Source of the DNA: DATBVX01 sp963695985
GTDB taxonomy: Bacteria > Pseudomonadota > Gammaproteobacteria > Steroidobacterales > Steroidobacteraceae
Direction of reading: 5' to 3'
DNA length: 64,000 nucleotides
Assembly: GCA_963695985.1 (NCBI GenBank)
Contig: CAVOIC010000011.1
Location: 462,180-526,179, forward strand
Shown here: positions 17,914 through 27,961 of the stretch, in pieces
How the letters are laid out: the number at the start of each line of letters is the position of its first letter
Position numbering within the stretch: position 1 is the stretch's first letter
Program-made: the position numbers and the translations under genes
The notes under the pieces: model-generated
The model's input: the letters and a program-made list of their open reading frames with translations, nothing else
The model's database searches: none
What the model was told of the DNA's origin: nothing

Positions 17914-18240
17914 TCAGCTCTTGCCATCCCCGCGCGCGGCCCCCAACGCCTTCACTGCGACGGCGGCCATGAGCGCCGTCACGAGGATGCCGGTCGCGCC
18001 GATGAGTGTCGCCAGAGTGCGCGCGAGCAGAGTCTTAGGCACCAGATCGCCGTAACCGATCGTCAGGCCCGTTACGAACGAAAAATACATTGAATCCTGC
18101 ACCGACCAGCCTTCGATCAGACCGGCTGCAAGTCCGAGCACGATGATGAGTCCAAGCAGGACGGAAAGGATCGGCCAAACCACTCGCAGCTCAGCCAGCA
18201 AGCCGATAAGAAAGTGCCGTCTCAACGTGCGTGGGTCCAT
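17914..18240 (-). CDS. Two-helix potassium channel protein
   Basis: 108 residues: membrane helix 1 at about 20-42, a pore loop with the K+ selectivity filter TIGYGD at residues 60-65, and membrane helix 2 at 75-98. This is a minimal ion-channel (Ion_trans_2) protein without a C-terminal RCK domain, so it should form a tetrameric K+ pore on its own. It is convergent with the exporter and upstream of the dehydrogenase-like gene on the same strand. Confidence 0.9.
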   Translation of the reverse strand: MDPRTLRRHFLIGLLAELRVVWPILSVLLGLIIVLGLAAGLIEGWSVQDSMYFSFVTGLTIGYGDLVPKTLLARTLATLIGATGILVTALMAAVAVKALGAARGDGKS

Positions 18241-18317
18241 GCAGTCTCCTGAAGTACGATGAAGTTCGACTGCGTTACCAGCTCTGCAGAGTGCATCAAA
18301 GGCGGGTGAGGTGCCTT

Positions 18318-19425
18318 CTATTCCAAATTTATGACCACTTTCCCTCGAGCGTGTCCTTCTTCCAGATACGCGATCGCCGCCGGGACCTCACTCAGCTTGT
18401 AATCGCTTGTCGATGACCGGCGTCACCTTACCGGACTGCATGAGGTCGCCTATCTTGGTCAGGTCCTCCGGAGTCAGTTCCGCGAGCATGAAGACAAACT
18501 TCTGGCTCACGAACGGCGAAAACATGAAAGCTTTGAACGCAGCAGACATACCCCCGATCCACTTGCCCTTGTCTGTGCTTCCGACTATGACGAAGATGCC
18601 CTCGGGATTGAGAACACGCTTGTATTCCGACAGCGAGTGGCTCCCGACATTGTCCACTATCAGGTCGTAGCGTTGGTCACCCTTGGTGAAGTCCTCCTTG
18701 GTGTAGTCGATGACATGATCTGCGCCCAGCGATCGGACCATGTCCACATTCCTGGTACTGCACACGCCGGTCACCTCTGCGCCGAATGACTTGGCGATCT
18801 GCACGGCGAACGTACCCACGCCTCCCGACGCGCCGTTGATCAGGACCTTCTGCCCCGCCTGAATGTGTCCCTTGTCGCGAAGAGCCTGTAATGCGGTGAG
18901 TGCTGCTATAGGCACAGAGGCCGCTTGCTCAAACGTCACGTTGGCGGGTTTCAGCACGACTGCTCGATCCTCGCGAACACTCACATACTCGGCGAAGGCC
19001 CCAAATTTACCGCCGAATACTTCATCGCCTGGCTTGAACCGCTTGACGTTCTTGCCGATCGCTTCGACCGTCCCCGCAAAGTCAACGCCCAGCCGTGGGT
19101 TCGTTGGCGCGCCCAAACCGCCGTCCATGCGAACGAGGTACGGCTCGCCTCGCACGTAGTGCCAGTCCAGTGGATTGACGGAAGCCGCGTGAACCTTGAC
19201 CAGGACTTCATTGTCCGCCGGGATCGGCTTTGCAATGTCCTCGAACTTGAGAACATCGGGTGAACCATAGCAACGATGGACAATGGCCTTCATCAGTGTC
19301 GCATTGCTGGGGAGCGAAGGCGCCGGGGCGCAAGCGGAGTTGTGGCTCACAATGAGCGCCAGCGACAACACCACAACAGCCACGAGGGCCAGGATAACGC
19401 CCAGGACTTTCTTGGTTCGAGTCAT
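18318..19425 (-). pseudogene. Membrane-anchored zinc-free alcohol dehydrogenase/quinone reductase with a 3' frameshift
   Basis: The ATG at 19425 has AGGAG 8 nt upstream. The product begins with a membrane anchor or signal (about residues 6-27), then an MDR-family GroES-like domain (KAIVHRCYGSPDVLKFED) and a Rossmann fold (NGASGGVGTFAVQIAKSFGA). The reading frame ends at 18388 with PVIDKRLQAE, but the adjacent frame continues as YKLSEVPAAIAYLEEG and ends at a TAG at 18318-18320, the normal C-terminus of the family. One extra base in the AA pair at 18401-18402 explains the break. It may be a sequencing error; even if real, only about 30 residues are lost. Predicted to reduce quinones or enones with NAD(P)H. 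Confidence 0.82.
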
Positions 19426-19606
19426 AGACCTAACTCCTGCGGTGAGCAACGCTGAGCTGGACTGCCCCTCGCGGTGACGACCTTCGACTGCGGTTCAGAA
19501 GCTGGACAGCCGCACTATCATAGAAGGATGCTGCCTAATACACGAACATCCATACGGCACACGGAATCAAAGCCGGAACAGGCGGCTGAATTGTGAGGAT
19601 CCAGCG

Positions 19607-20209
19607 ATGAACGCTATCGGGCATTTGCGACCCTGTGTGCTGTTGTGCAGCTTCGTTGTCGCCATGCAACCCTTGCGAGGACACGCACAGCAGAGTGCAG
19701 ACGAATCGAAGGCAAGCCTTCAGGAACCCCTCTCCAGACGGGATGGTCAACACGATTTCGACTTTGAGATTGGTTCGTGGAAGACCAGCTTATCGCGACT
19801 TCGTAATCCCTTGACCGGTTCCACTACCTGGGTCAAATACGAAGGTACTACCGTCGTCCGAAAGGTTTGGAATGGCCGCGCGAATCTGGTGGAACTGGAG
19901 GTCGACGGTCCAGCGGGTCACATCCAGGGTCTATCCCTGCGTTTATACAATCCCGAATCCCACCAGTGGAGTCTCAATTTCTCCAACAGCGCCGGCGGTA
20001 CCCTGAGCCCACCCACGATCGGCGAGTTCAAGAATGGACGAGGCGAGTTCTTCAGCCAGGAAACACTCAATGGTCGAGCCATTCTTGTGCGCTTTGTCAT
20101 TTCGGATATCACTCCCACTTCGTGCCACTTTGAACAGGCGTTCTCGGATGATGGCGGCAAGACCTGGGAAGTAAACTGGATCGCGACGGATACACGCGAG
20201 CAGCGCTAG
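19607..20209 (+). CDS. Exported protein, DUF1579-like
   Basis: 200 residues; the ATG is preceded by GAGGATC at 7 nt. Signal peptide to about residue 28 (GHA-QQ). The core HDFDFEIGSWK with repeated tryptophans and beta-strands is typical of DUF1579-like lipocalin-fold proteins, which are often secreted. No catalytic residues are evident. It stands alone between the dehydrogenase-like gene (divergent) and SOD (convergent). Confidence 0.72.
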   Translation: MNAIGHLRPCVLLCSFVVAMQPLRGHAQQSADESKASLQEPLSRRDGQHDFDFEIGSWKTSLSRLRNPLTGSTTWVKYEGTTVVRKVWNGRANLVELEVDGPAGHIQGLSLRLYNPESHQWSLNFSNSAGGTLSPPTIGEFKNGRGEFFSQETLNGRAILVRFVISDITPTSCHFEQAFSDDGGKTWEVNWIATDTREQR

Positions 20210-20234
20210 CTGCTGCGACCGATCACGATTGCAC

Positions 20235-20984
20235 CTAGAGCAGATCGGGGTCACAGCAGCGCTGTTCCCTTTTCCATACGCGTTTTGCCACCGCGTCCCA
20301 CTGAATGTTGGCGAAGAACGCGTCGATGTACTTCGGCGCCGCGGCGCCGTAGTCCATCTGGTAGGCGTGCTCGTACATGTCCATCACAAGAATCGGCGTG
20401 GTGTCCGCGGGATGCGTACTGTGATCGGCCATCCAGTAATTCTCGAGCAGTTTCAGCCGCGTGTTGAATCCGAGCACGACCCAACCAGACCCGCCGCCCA
20501 GTCCCTGGCCAATCTTGCGGAATTCCGTCTCCCACGCATCGAAAGTTCCAAAGGCCGTGGCGATCCTGGTGCGCAGCTCGGCTGGCGCCTTGCCGTCACC
20601 GCCCAGATTGGCGAAATACAGTTCATGCAGCACTACCGAGCCTGTGCGAATGAGCTGCTCACGCTTGAGTCCGTTGTAAACGTATGGTGGCGTGTTCGCG
20701 TCGCTCAGCGCTTGCATTAGCCGACCTCGTACGGTGTTGAGCGCTTTGACGGCGCCGCCGTAGTTGCTCTCCCAGTGCGACTCGATCAGGCGCTCGGAGA
20801 GGCCTTTGAGGCTCTTTGCATCAAACGGCAGGGGTACTGCGGCATGTTGATAGTCGAACGCACCGGCTGAGGCGTTCGCTTTCTTGTCCTCGGCGGCATC
20901 AAGTGTTGTCGGGGCAACATTCGCGGCCATTAATGATGCGGCGGCGGTTGCCCGGAGAAATTGTCGGCGTGACGAATCAATCAT
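20235..20984 (-). CDS. sod: Tat-exported Fe/Mn superoxide dismutase
   Basis: 249 residues; the ATG at 20984 has GGAAGGAGAT upstream. A twin-arginine signal (SRRQFLRA) precedes a hydrophobic Ala-rich stretch, so the enzyme should be exported folded with its metal. The four metal ligands of the Fe/Mn family can be traced: His in ESHWESNYGG, His in LHELYFANLGG, and Asp and His in DMYEHAYQMDYG. The usual DxWEH motif reads DMYEH, so the conserved Trp is Tyr. It would dismutate periplasmic superoxide. Confidence 0.88.
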   Translation of the reverse strand: MIDSSRRQFLRATAAASLMAANVAPTTLDAAEDKKANASAGAFDYQHAAVPLPFDAKSLKGLSERLIESHWESNYGGAVKALNTVRGRLMQALSDANTPPYVYNGLKREQLIRTGSVVLHELYFANLGGDGKAPAELRTRIATAFGTFDAWETEFRKIGQGLGGGSGWVVLGFNTRLKLLENYWMADHSTHPADTTPILVMDMYEHAYQMDYGAAAPKYIDAFFANIQWDAVAKRVWKREQRCCDPDLL

Positions 20985-21148
20985 GTGCGCATCTCCTTCC
21001 GTAGGGCTTCCGAATACCCACCATGGTACTCGCCGGTCTGTGAGCGAATCACGCGTAGGCCGTGGCGACGCGCAGCGCGACGTTCCTGTTGAACTCAACG
21101 CTCAAGCAGCTCAGGGAAAAGCTCGACCCGAAGAGGTGACCGCGGCGA

Positions 21149-21808
21149 TCAGTGCGGAGGCTCTGCTGCCTCTAGCGCGAGCTTCAGCTCGGTGTGCAGG
21201 CGCTCGTCCTGTCCACCGCTAAGGTAACGTTCAGCGGCTACTCGGATGCGCTCGAGTTGCTTCACCTGCTCGCTGATGCGCTCGCAATCGCGAGCCATCC
21301 TCGAGATCTCGTCCGACCCAGTTTCACCGCCGGCTTGCGGTGCCCCCGCAGTAGCGGTGCGCGCAGGCATCAACACGGAGTGCAGGCCGGCGCTCATGAT
21401 ATCGGTCGTCGTGATGATTCCGAGCAGGCTATCCCGCGCACCTACGACGGGCAATGCATGGACGCCGTGACGCACCATCAGTCGCGCCGCCTCCTCAATC
21501 GATGTCGTGGGGCCAGCGGTCACGACGGGGGCATGCATGAAGCTCTCGATCTTGAAGTGCGAATCGAGGTACTCGTGGCGCAACTGCGGCGTGCGTGGCA
21601 CGAGGAATTCAATCTTCATCAGATCAGCTGAACTGACCATGCCGACGAGGCAGCCCTCCCGCACGACCGGCAGGTGATGAACCTTGTACTCGGTGAGCAG
21701 GCGAAACACCTCACTCGGCTTGTCGTCGATCTCGACGGAAAGCGCTGGCTCCGTCATCAACCGGTTGACCGGTTCCTCGTTCAGTGAGCGTCCGGGATGC
21801 GCGGTCAT
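21149..21808 (-). CDS. Tandem CBS-domain protein
   Basis: 219 residues from the ATG at 21808. Two CBS motifs are clear: residues 17-75 (VNRLMTEPALSV to GMVSSADLMKIE) and 90-150 (FMHAPVVTAG to GIITTTDIMSAG). The remaining 65 residues are helical and charged. CBS pairs bind adenosyl ligands and sense energy or redox state; here no effector domain is attached, so it probably acts on a partner. Divergent from the S41-like gene at 21970. Confidence 0.85.
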   Translation of the reverse strand: MTAHPGRSLNEEPVNRLMTEPALSVEIDDKPSEVFRLLTEYKVHHLPVVREGCLVGMVSSADLMKIEFLVPRTPQLRHEYLDSHFKIESFMHAPVVTAGPTTSIEEAARLMVRHGVHALPVVGARDSLLGIITTTDIMSAGLHSVLMPARTATAGAPQAGGETGSDEISRMARDCERISEQVKQLERIRVAAERYLSGGQDERLHTELKLALEAAEPPH

Positions 21809-21969
21809 GGAACTGATCGTCCTCCTGCAGGCGTCTTGTACGATTGCAATGGTAGGCGACCAACGTGCAGAGGCTATCCGTACTATGCGCATTTGGGAGC
21901 GGCTCGACAGCAGTCTGGAATAATATGAGTGTGACCCCGGTCTCGTTTCCTCATCCCAGGTCGAATCGA

Positions 21970-23307
21970 ATGCTGCAACAACTGGCTTTCCGCTTACTGA
22001 TCGCGCTCGCCTGCGCCGTCGGCGTAGGGGCGGGCGAGGTCTCCACGTCGCGCCTTGCCGACCTCGACGTCGCGCAGCACGAGTACGTCGACCAGGCGCC
22101 AGCGTTTTCTCCCGAAGCACGCGAGCAGGCGCACGCGCTCATCGCCGACCTGCGCGCCCGGGCGCCGGCGATGACGGATGCCCAGTTTGTGTTCGCCGTG
22201 GCGCGCCTTGCCGGCCTCGATGACAACGGGCACGACGCGTTCGATCTGGGCAAGGACGGCTGGAGCCCGAGTTTGCGCCTGCCGGTGCGCATGATCTGGT
22301 TCGCCGATGCGCTCCTCATCGCGCGCGCGGGCCCTGATGCGGCCGAGCTCCTCGGCGCCTCAGTCATGACCATCGAGGGCCTCACGCCCGGCGAGCTGAT
22401 GGAGCGCCTGCGCCCGCTTCAGGGCGGGATCGATGGATTCCGCCGCTGGCAATTGAGCTGGATCTTCCACAGCCCCGAGGCCTTGCACGCGATAGGGATC
22501 GCGCGGCATCCCGATCGCCTGGAGCTCAAGCTGAAACTCGCTGACGGCCGAGCCTTGACGCGCACGGTCGTGGCGAAATCGAAAGTGGAAGTGGCGCCGG
22601 GGCAAGTTCCTTCACGCTACTGGATTCCGGCGCCTTGGGACGGTGAGCGCGAGAAAGGCTGGCGGGCCGCCGTTGACCCGGCCAGCGCACCGCTATACCT
22701 GCAAGAGCCGGATGCGTGGTTTCGAACGAGCGATCTGCCGGAGCTGGAAGCGCTCTATGTGCAGTTTCGCAGCAACTTCGACGAGGGCGATGCGAAGATC
22801 GCACCCTTCGTGGCCGGCGTCTCGAGCCGGTTGAAGGCCTCGCCCCCGAAGAACCTCATCCTCGACCTGCGCTTCGACACCGGTGGCGACAACACACAAA
22901 ACCGCGACCTCATGCGCGAGATCGCGCAGCGCGTTCCCGGCCGCATCTATCTCCTCGTCGGCAACTACACATTCTCAGCTGGCATTGCTTCCGCCGCGGC
23001 GCTCAAGCACGACGGCGGAGAGAAGGTGACGATCGTGGGCGATGCGGTTGGCGATCGCACACACTGGTGGTCGGAGCATGGGAAGCCCGTCTGCCTCCCT
23101 GCATCGAAGGTCTGCTTTCCCCTCAACACGGGTTACTGGAATCTGGTCGAGGGTTGTCGCGACAATCCGCGCTGCTACGGCGATCAGTTCGATCTCGGCG
23201 TGCCCACGCTCGAGCCCGCGCTGCCCGCTCCGTTGACGTCACAGGATTGGCTGGCAAATCGCGACCCCGGCATGGCCGCGATTGCCGAGGACCTCAAGGC
23301 GCACTGA
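21970..23307 (+). CDS. S41-peptidase-like exported protein
   Basis: 445 residues from the ATG at 21970; a longer in-frame start (21865) would place 35 residues before the signal peptide. Signal sequence to about residue 20 (GVGAG). The C-terminal half resembles the tail-specific protease (S41) core: LDLRFDTGGDN, then a Ser in TFSAGIASAAALK, then a loop with Cys pairs (PVCLPASKVCFPLNTG). S41 enzymes are periplasmic serine proteases; activity is likely but not proven. A distant paralogue lies at 37808-39313. Confidence 0.72.
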   Translation: MLQQLAFRLLIALACAVGVGAGEVSTSRLADLDVAQHEYVDQAPAFSPEAREQAHALIADLRARAPAMTDAQFVFAVARLAGLDDNGHDAFDLGKDGWSPSLRLPVRMIWFADALLIARAGPDAAELLGASVMTIEGLTPGELMERLRPLQGGIDGFRRWQLSWIFHSPEALHAIGIARHPDRLELKLKLADGRALTRTVVAKSKVEVAPGQVPSRYWIPAPWDGEREKGWRAAVDPASAPLYLQEPDAWFRTSDLPELEALYVQFRSNFDEGDAKIAPFVAGVSSRLKASPPKNLILDLRFDTGGDNTQNRDLMREIAQRVPGRIYLLVGNYTFSAGIASAAALKHDGGEKVTIVGDAVGDRTHWWSEHGKPVCLPASKVCFPLNTGYWNLVEGCRDNPRCYGDQFDLGVPTLEPALPAPLTSQDWLANRDPGMAAIAEDLKAH

Positions 23308-24730
23308 CCGTCACTTCCGGAGAAGGTACGCATGAAGCACAAAGGATTCGAATACCGATTCCGCGCACCGCACAGCAAACCGGAGGACCTCGGCAGCCCG
23401 CCGCCGCGCTATCGGCGTACGGTCGAGGACGGAATGATCATCGAGCGGGACGTAGCGGTTCTGCTGCGCGATGGCGCCAAGATATACATCGATCTGTTTC
23501 GGCCGGTCGATGAGGCGCCGGCCGCGCCGCTGATCGGTTGGGGCCCCTACGGCAAGCACGGGCACATCCAATACCACCAGACCTTTCCCAACTGGGGTGG
23601 TGATCCGTCGCACTACTCGAAGCATTGCGCATTCGAAGCCCCGGACCCCGCCTACTGGGTGCCGCGAGGTTACGCGATCATCAATCCCGACACGCGCGGG
23701 ACCTGGCATTGCGAAGGCACCGCGACTTACCTCTCGCCCGAAGAGGCGATCGATTTCTATGACCTGATCGAATGGGCTGGCACGCAACCGTGGAGCAATG
23801 GCAAGGTCGGTCTCTCAGGTGTCTCCTATCTCACCAGCTCGCAGTGGCGCGTTGCGGAAACCAATCCGCCGCACCTCGCTGCCATCAATCCGTGGGAAGG
23901 CTGGTCGGATACGTATCGGGAAGTCGTGCGCCACGGCGGCATCCCGGAAACCTATTTCTGGCCCTATCTCATACCGCGCTGGGGCGCGAGCACCACGCGC
24001 GTGGAGGATCTGCAGGCGGAAACCCGCGAGCACCCGTTCTTCGACGCCTTCTGGGAATCGAAAGCCGCCGACTTTTCAAAGATCCGCGTGCCCGCATACA
24101 TCGTGGCGAGCTGGACGGATCAGGGATTGCACACGCGCGGCACGCTCGAAGGATTCAAACGTATCGCCTCGCGGGAGAAATGGCTCGAGGTGCACGGCCG
24201 CAAGAAGTGGGCTTACTTCTACGAGCCGGCCAGCGTCCGCCGACAACAGCAGTTCTTCGACCACTTCCTGCGCGGCGATCCTCATTCCATGGAGGGTTGG
24301 CCGCGCGTGAGCCTCGAGGCTCGAGAAAGGTTCTACGTTGGATCGATGCGACGTGAAAACGAATGGCCTATCGCGCGTACGCAGTACGCGAAGCTCTTCT
24401 TGAATGTCGCAAGCAAGACACTGCAGAGTGCCCCGGCCAAACAAGAGAGCAGCTGTCAATACGACGCGACCGGCGCGGGCGCGGGCGCGGCGCATCGAGC
24501 CGAGTTCGATTTCTCGTTCGAGCGGCCGACGGACCTCATTGGGCACATGAAGCTAAGAGTCTGGGCCGCCACCGATCGGGGCGACGACCTGGACCTCTTT
24601 GTGGCCGTCCAGAAGGTCGGGGCCGACGGCGCCGTGGTGCCATTTGCGTTCTGGGCGCACTTCGATGACGGACCCGTGGCGCTCGGCTGGCTGCGCGTCT
24701 CGCACCGTGAGCTCGATGCAGCGCGATCGA

Positions 24731-24766
24731 ATATAATAAAATAAAAAAAATAAGATATGGATATAT
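24731..24766. other. 36-bp AT-rich linker between the two CocE copies
   Basis: 33 of 36 bases are A or T (for example ATATAATAAAATAAAAAAAA), in a region of about 62 percent G+C. It carries the stop codon that ends the first CocE frame and sits exactly at the junction of the duplicated segments. It resembles no element I recognise and may be an assembly or read artefact. Confidence 0.7.
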
Positions 24767-25600
24767 GGAAGGCTGGTCGATACGTATCGGAAGTCGTGCG
24801 CACGGCGGCATTCCAGAAACGTATTTCTGGCCCTATCTATACCGCGCTGGGGCGCGAGCACCACGCGCGTGGAGGATCTGCAGGCGGAAACCCGCGAGCA
24901 CCCGTTCTTCGACGCCTTCTGGGAATCGAAAGCCGCCGACTTTTCAAAGATCCGCGTGCCCGCATACATCGTTGCGAGCTGGACGGATCAGGGATTGCAC
25001 ACGCGCGGCACGCTCGAAGGATTCAAGCGTATCGCCTCGCGGGAGAAATGGCTCGAGGTGCACGGCCGCAAGAAGTGGGCTTACTTCTACGAGCCGGCCA
25101 GCGTCCGCCGACAACAGCAGTTCTTCGATCACTTCCTGCGCGGCGATCCACATTCGCATGGAGGGTTGGCCGCGCGTGAGCCTCGAGGCTCGAGAAAGGT
25201 TCTACGTTGGATCGATGCGACGTGAAAACGAATGGCCTATCGCGCGCACGCAGTACACGAAGCTCTTTCTTGAATGTCGCAAGCAAGACACTGCAGAGCG
25301 CCCCGGCCAAACAAGAGAGCAGCTGTCAATACGACGCGACCGGCGCGGGCGCGGGCGCGGCGCATCGAGCCGAGTTCGATTTCTCATTCGAGCGGCCGAC
25401 GGACCTTATTGGACACATGAAGCTGAGAGTCTGGGCCGCCACCGATCGGGGCGACGACCTGGACCTCTTCGTGGCCGTCCAGAAGGTCGGGGCCGACGGC
25501 GCCGTGGTGCCATTTGCGTTCTGGGCGCACTTCGATGACGGACCCGTGGCGCTCGGCTGGCTGCGCGTCTCGCACCGTGAGCTCGATGCAGCGCGATCGA
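24767..25600 (+). repeat. Second copy of an 835-bp direct duplication (first copy 23895-24730)
   Basis: Nearly identical to 23895-24730. Differences are concentrated in the first 90 bp (four single-base deletions and three substitutions) plus two single-base insertions further on (near 25157 and 25268), mostly in short homopolymers. Downstream of 25280 the copies are almost the same. Both copies end with GCGCGATCGA, after which the sequence is unique. Confidence 0.9.
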
Positions 25601-25887
25601 CCGAGTATCAGCCCGTGCTCGCGCACCGCGGCGAGCTCAAGATCAAGCCGGGCGAAGTCGTGCCACTCGATATCGAAATCTGGCCGTCAGGCACGCACTT
25701 CGACGCGGGCGAGAGGCTGCGGCTCGTTCTACAGGGCAGCGACATCTATCAGTACCCGAAACCCGTGATGTGCGATCGGCATGAAGAGAGCGTCAATCGC
25801 GGCCATCACGTCATTCACGCGGGTGGCAAGTACGACTCTTATCTTCTTGTCCCGGTGGTTCCGGCTAACGCTACATAAGCCGGCGCG

Positions 25888-26556
25888 TTACATGCGTGGT
25901 TCCGTGTGACTCGTAAACCATGCCGCGGAAAGCGACGCAACCTGCTCGAGCGCGCCTGGCTCGGCAAACAGGTGGGTTGCTCCCGGGACGATTTCCAGTT
26001 GCGCCTCACAGGTTAACTGTGCGAGTGCCTTGCGGTTGAGCGCCAATACCTCGCGGTCATCGCCACCGACGATGAGGAGCGTTGCGGCGCGCACCTGAGC
26101 AAGGGCGGAGCCCGCCAGATCCGGCCGGCCGCCGCGTGAAACGACGGCCGCGATCGTCGGAATGCGCGCGGCGGCAGCCAGTGCCGCGGCCGCGCCGGTG
26201 CTCGCGCCAAAGTAGCCGACTGCGAGGCCTTCGAGGCGTTGCTGCTTGAGCGTCCACATCGTCGCGGTGACCAACCGGTTCGTCAGCAGGGGAATGTCGA
26301 AGCGCAGTTCTGCGGTCAGCGCATCGATCTGCTCTTCTTTCTCTGTCAGCAGGTCGAACAGCAGCGTGGCGAGACCAGCCTGCCCGAGGCGCTCGGCGAC
26401 GTAGGTATTGCGCGGGCTCAGTCGGCCGCTGCCACTGCCGTGCGCGAACAGCACGAGTGCACTCGCATTGGGCGGCAAGCGAAGCAAGCCCTGCAACCTG
26501 ACCGCCTCCACATTGAGGGAGACCTCTTCAGGGTGCGAATTCGACGTGGCGCGCAC
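25888..26556 (-). CDS. Alpha/beta hydrolase (dienelactone-hydrolase-like)
   Basis: 222 residues. The nucleophile elbow GASTG places Ser at 119, the acid is Asp166 or 167 (VGGDDREV) and the catalytic His is 195 (GATHLF). The oxyanion-hole strand VLFAHGSGSGR is near residue 35-45. In other bacteria this family often sits beside phosphoribosyltransferase or erythromycin-esterase genes; here the upstream side is the decayed CapA region. Convergent with the CocE gene. Substrate unknown. Confidence 0.85.
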   Translation of the reverse strand: MRATSNSHPEEVSLNVEAVRLQGLLRLPPNASALVLFAHGSGSGRLSPRNTYVAERLGQAGLATLLFDLLTEKEEQIDALTAELRFDIPLLTNRLVTATMWTLKQQRLEGLAVGYFGASTGAAAALAAAARIPTIAAVVSRGGRPDLAGSALAQVRAATLLIVGGDDREVLALNRKALAQLTCEAQLEIVPGATHLFAEPGALEQVASLSAAWFTSHTEPRM

Positions 26557-26649
26557 GGCATCAAATTACGCGGGAGCCGCTCCCGCGAGTCCATATGTAG
26601 AAGTGCGGAATTGCGCGGCGGCTGTTCCTGACGAAGGCTTGGGTATGGT

Positions 26650-27732
26650 ATGAGTCTGACCAACCGGCACGATACACCATTTCCAGCGACGACGTCTGCA
26701 CCGGCCGCGGCATCGATCGTCCGCCTCAGCGGCGAGCGCATCTTGCGGTCCTGGATGAGCGTTCGGCCGAGCGCTATGTCGACTGGCGGATCAGGCCGCG
26801 GATCGATTGAGGAGTCCCGTCGGGTTCGCATACGTTGGGTGCCGCGCTGCCCGCGTCGAACGGCGGGCCCTGATCGCGCGATCGTGCAAACCAGACGCGC
26901 CGTGACGGCGCGAGTCAGAATGCGTGGCGCGGCAAGGAGATTCACTAGGGCGCGAGCATCCGGCGAATGTCTCTGTCTCATCGGCCACGGTCAACTGCGC
27001 GTGCGCGAACAATCATGTGAGGACTGGGGCGGCAAGGTTGATGAGACCGTGCACGCTGTGAATGCCGGGATCGACCGCCAGGGCTGGACGCCAGCGGCGG
27101 AGGCGGCGTCGCCCGCCGTCGTGGATACGATTCCATGGCAAACGCGTGCAGCATGTATCATTCGGCAGGAAAACGCGGACGTCCTTGCATGGCGCGCCCG
27201 GCGCAGCGCGCGGGCGTCAACGCTGCGAAGCTCTATCCGAGCTCACGTCGATGCGGTCGTGGCGGAATCGGATTGACAGCGTGCCGGAGCTATGGTGATC
27301 GTCTCGCTCACTAGGGGCCAAACTGGGACGTCGATATTCCAGCCGAGGAACGCCTCATCGCGCACGAGCTGCTGATCGGCCGGCGCCGATCTCGTGATGG
27401 CCATCCTCGCATCACATCAAGGGCATCGAAGTTCATCGCGACAAGCTGATCCTCTATGGCTGCGGCGATTTACTCAACGACTATGAGGGCAATCGGCGGA
27501 TATCGAAGGCCTATCACGGGGATCTAGCCCTCAGTATTTCCCGACGCTGGATGCCGGGAGCGGGCGGCTGCGCGAGCTCGTCATGACCCCGACCGTACGC
27601 GCCGATTCCGCGTTAATCTCGCTGACTCGGAACAGACGGACTGGCGGTGTCGCGACACTGAATCGCGAGGGACGAAAACCCGACACGTTCGGTGACGAGA
27701 CCCGACTGGCACGCTCCGGCGCGCTGGAGTGA
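26650..27732 (+). pseudogene. Decayed CapA-family (PGA_cap) metallophosphatase-like gene
   Basis: No frame is open, but the family can be followed through all three frames in order: DVCTGRGID (26690-26717), AWRGKEIH (about 26925), NCACANNHV then DW (26993-27025), TPAAEAASPAVVD (27091-27123), GVNAAKLYP (27211), GPNWDVDIPAEERLIAHELL (27318-27375), a HHIKGIEVHRDKLILYGCGD stretch (27412-27470), YFPTLDAGSGRLRELVMTPT (27535-27592) and RRFRVNLADSEQTDW. Spacing equals that of a full gene of about 350 codons. At least six indels and one in-frame TAG are present. CapA-type proteins are linked to poly-gamma-glutamate capsule synthesis; this copy cannot be functional unless the sequence is faulty. Confidence 0.8.
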
Positions 27733-27750
27733 GCCATGGGGTAGCGTGAG

Positions 27751-27931
27751 ATGCCGTGGAGCTCCGACACGTTTCCTCCCGCATGGCGCATCGCCGCAGC
27801 GGGTGCGCGAGAGAGGCAATCGAGATTGCGAATGCGCTGCTCGCGGAAGGGTATGAAGAAGGCGGGCAATCCGCATCGCCATCGCCCAAGCCAAGCGATG
27901 GGCCGAAGCACGCGGAATCGATCTGGAGTGA
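27751..27931 (+). pseudogene. Decayed small DUF-type gene (ChaB-like layout)
   Basis: The first frame reads MPWSSDTFPPAWR, a second frame continues as REAIEIANALLAEGYEEG and a third ends IRIAIAQAKRWAEARGIDLE before a TGA at 27929-27931. Combined, they make a protein of about 60 residues with the arrangement of a common small conserved family (MPW..., REKAIEIANALL..., RIAIA-AK). Two single-base shifts (near 27811 and 27866) break it. Function of the family is not known to me. Confidence 0.65.
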
Positions 27932-27961
27932 GCGAACCAAAGTCTGCACAGGAGATACAAC

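Larger units (their letters stand above)
23332..25878 (+). pseudogene. CocE/NonD-family alpha/beta hydrolase interrupted by an internal duplication
   Basis: The gene starts with a normal N-terminus at 23332 and runs in frame to 24730. A 36-bp AT-only-like linker (24731-24766) follows, and then about 834 bp of the same gene are repeated (23895-24730 = 24767-25600) before the unique C-terminus (25601-25878). Joining 24730 directly to 25601 keeps the frame and gives a 558-residue hydrolase, the expected size for X-Pro dipeptidyl-peptidase/CocE acyl esterases; the nucleophile Ser lies in GLSGVSYL. As it stands the first frame stops at 24742 (TAA). The duplicate has at least six small indels. See findings for the misassembly question. 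Confidence 0.85.

Noticed and set aside
26418..26981. Long minus-strand open frame over the start of the CapA region
   Set aside because: Arg-rich composition with no family motifs; it is the antisense shadow of the hydrolase gene and the decayed CapA gene.
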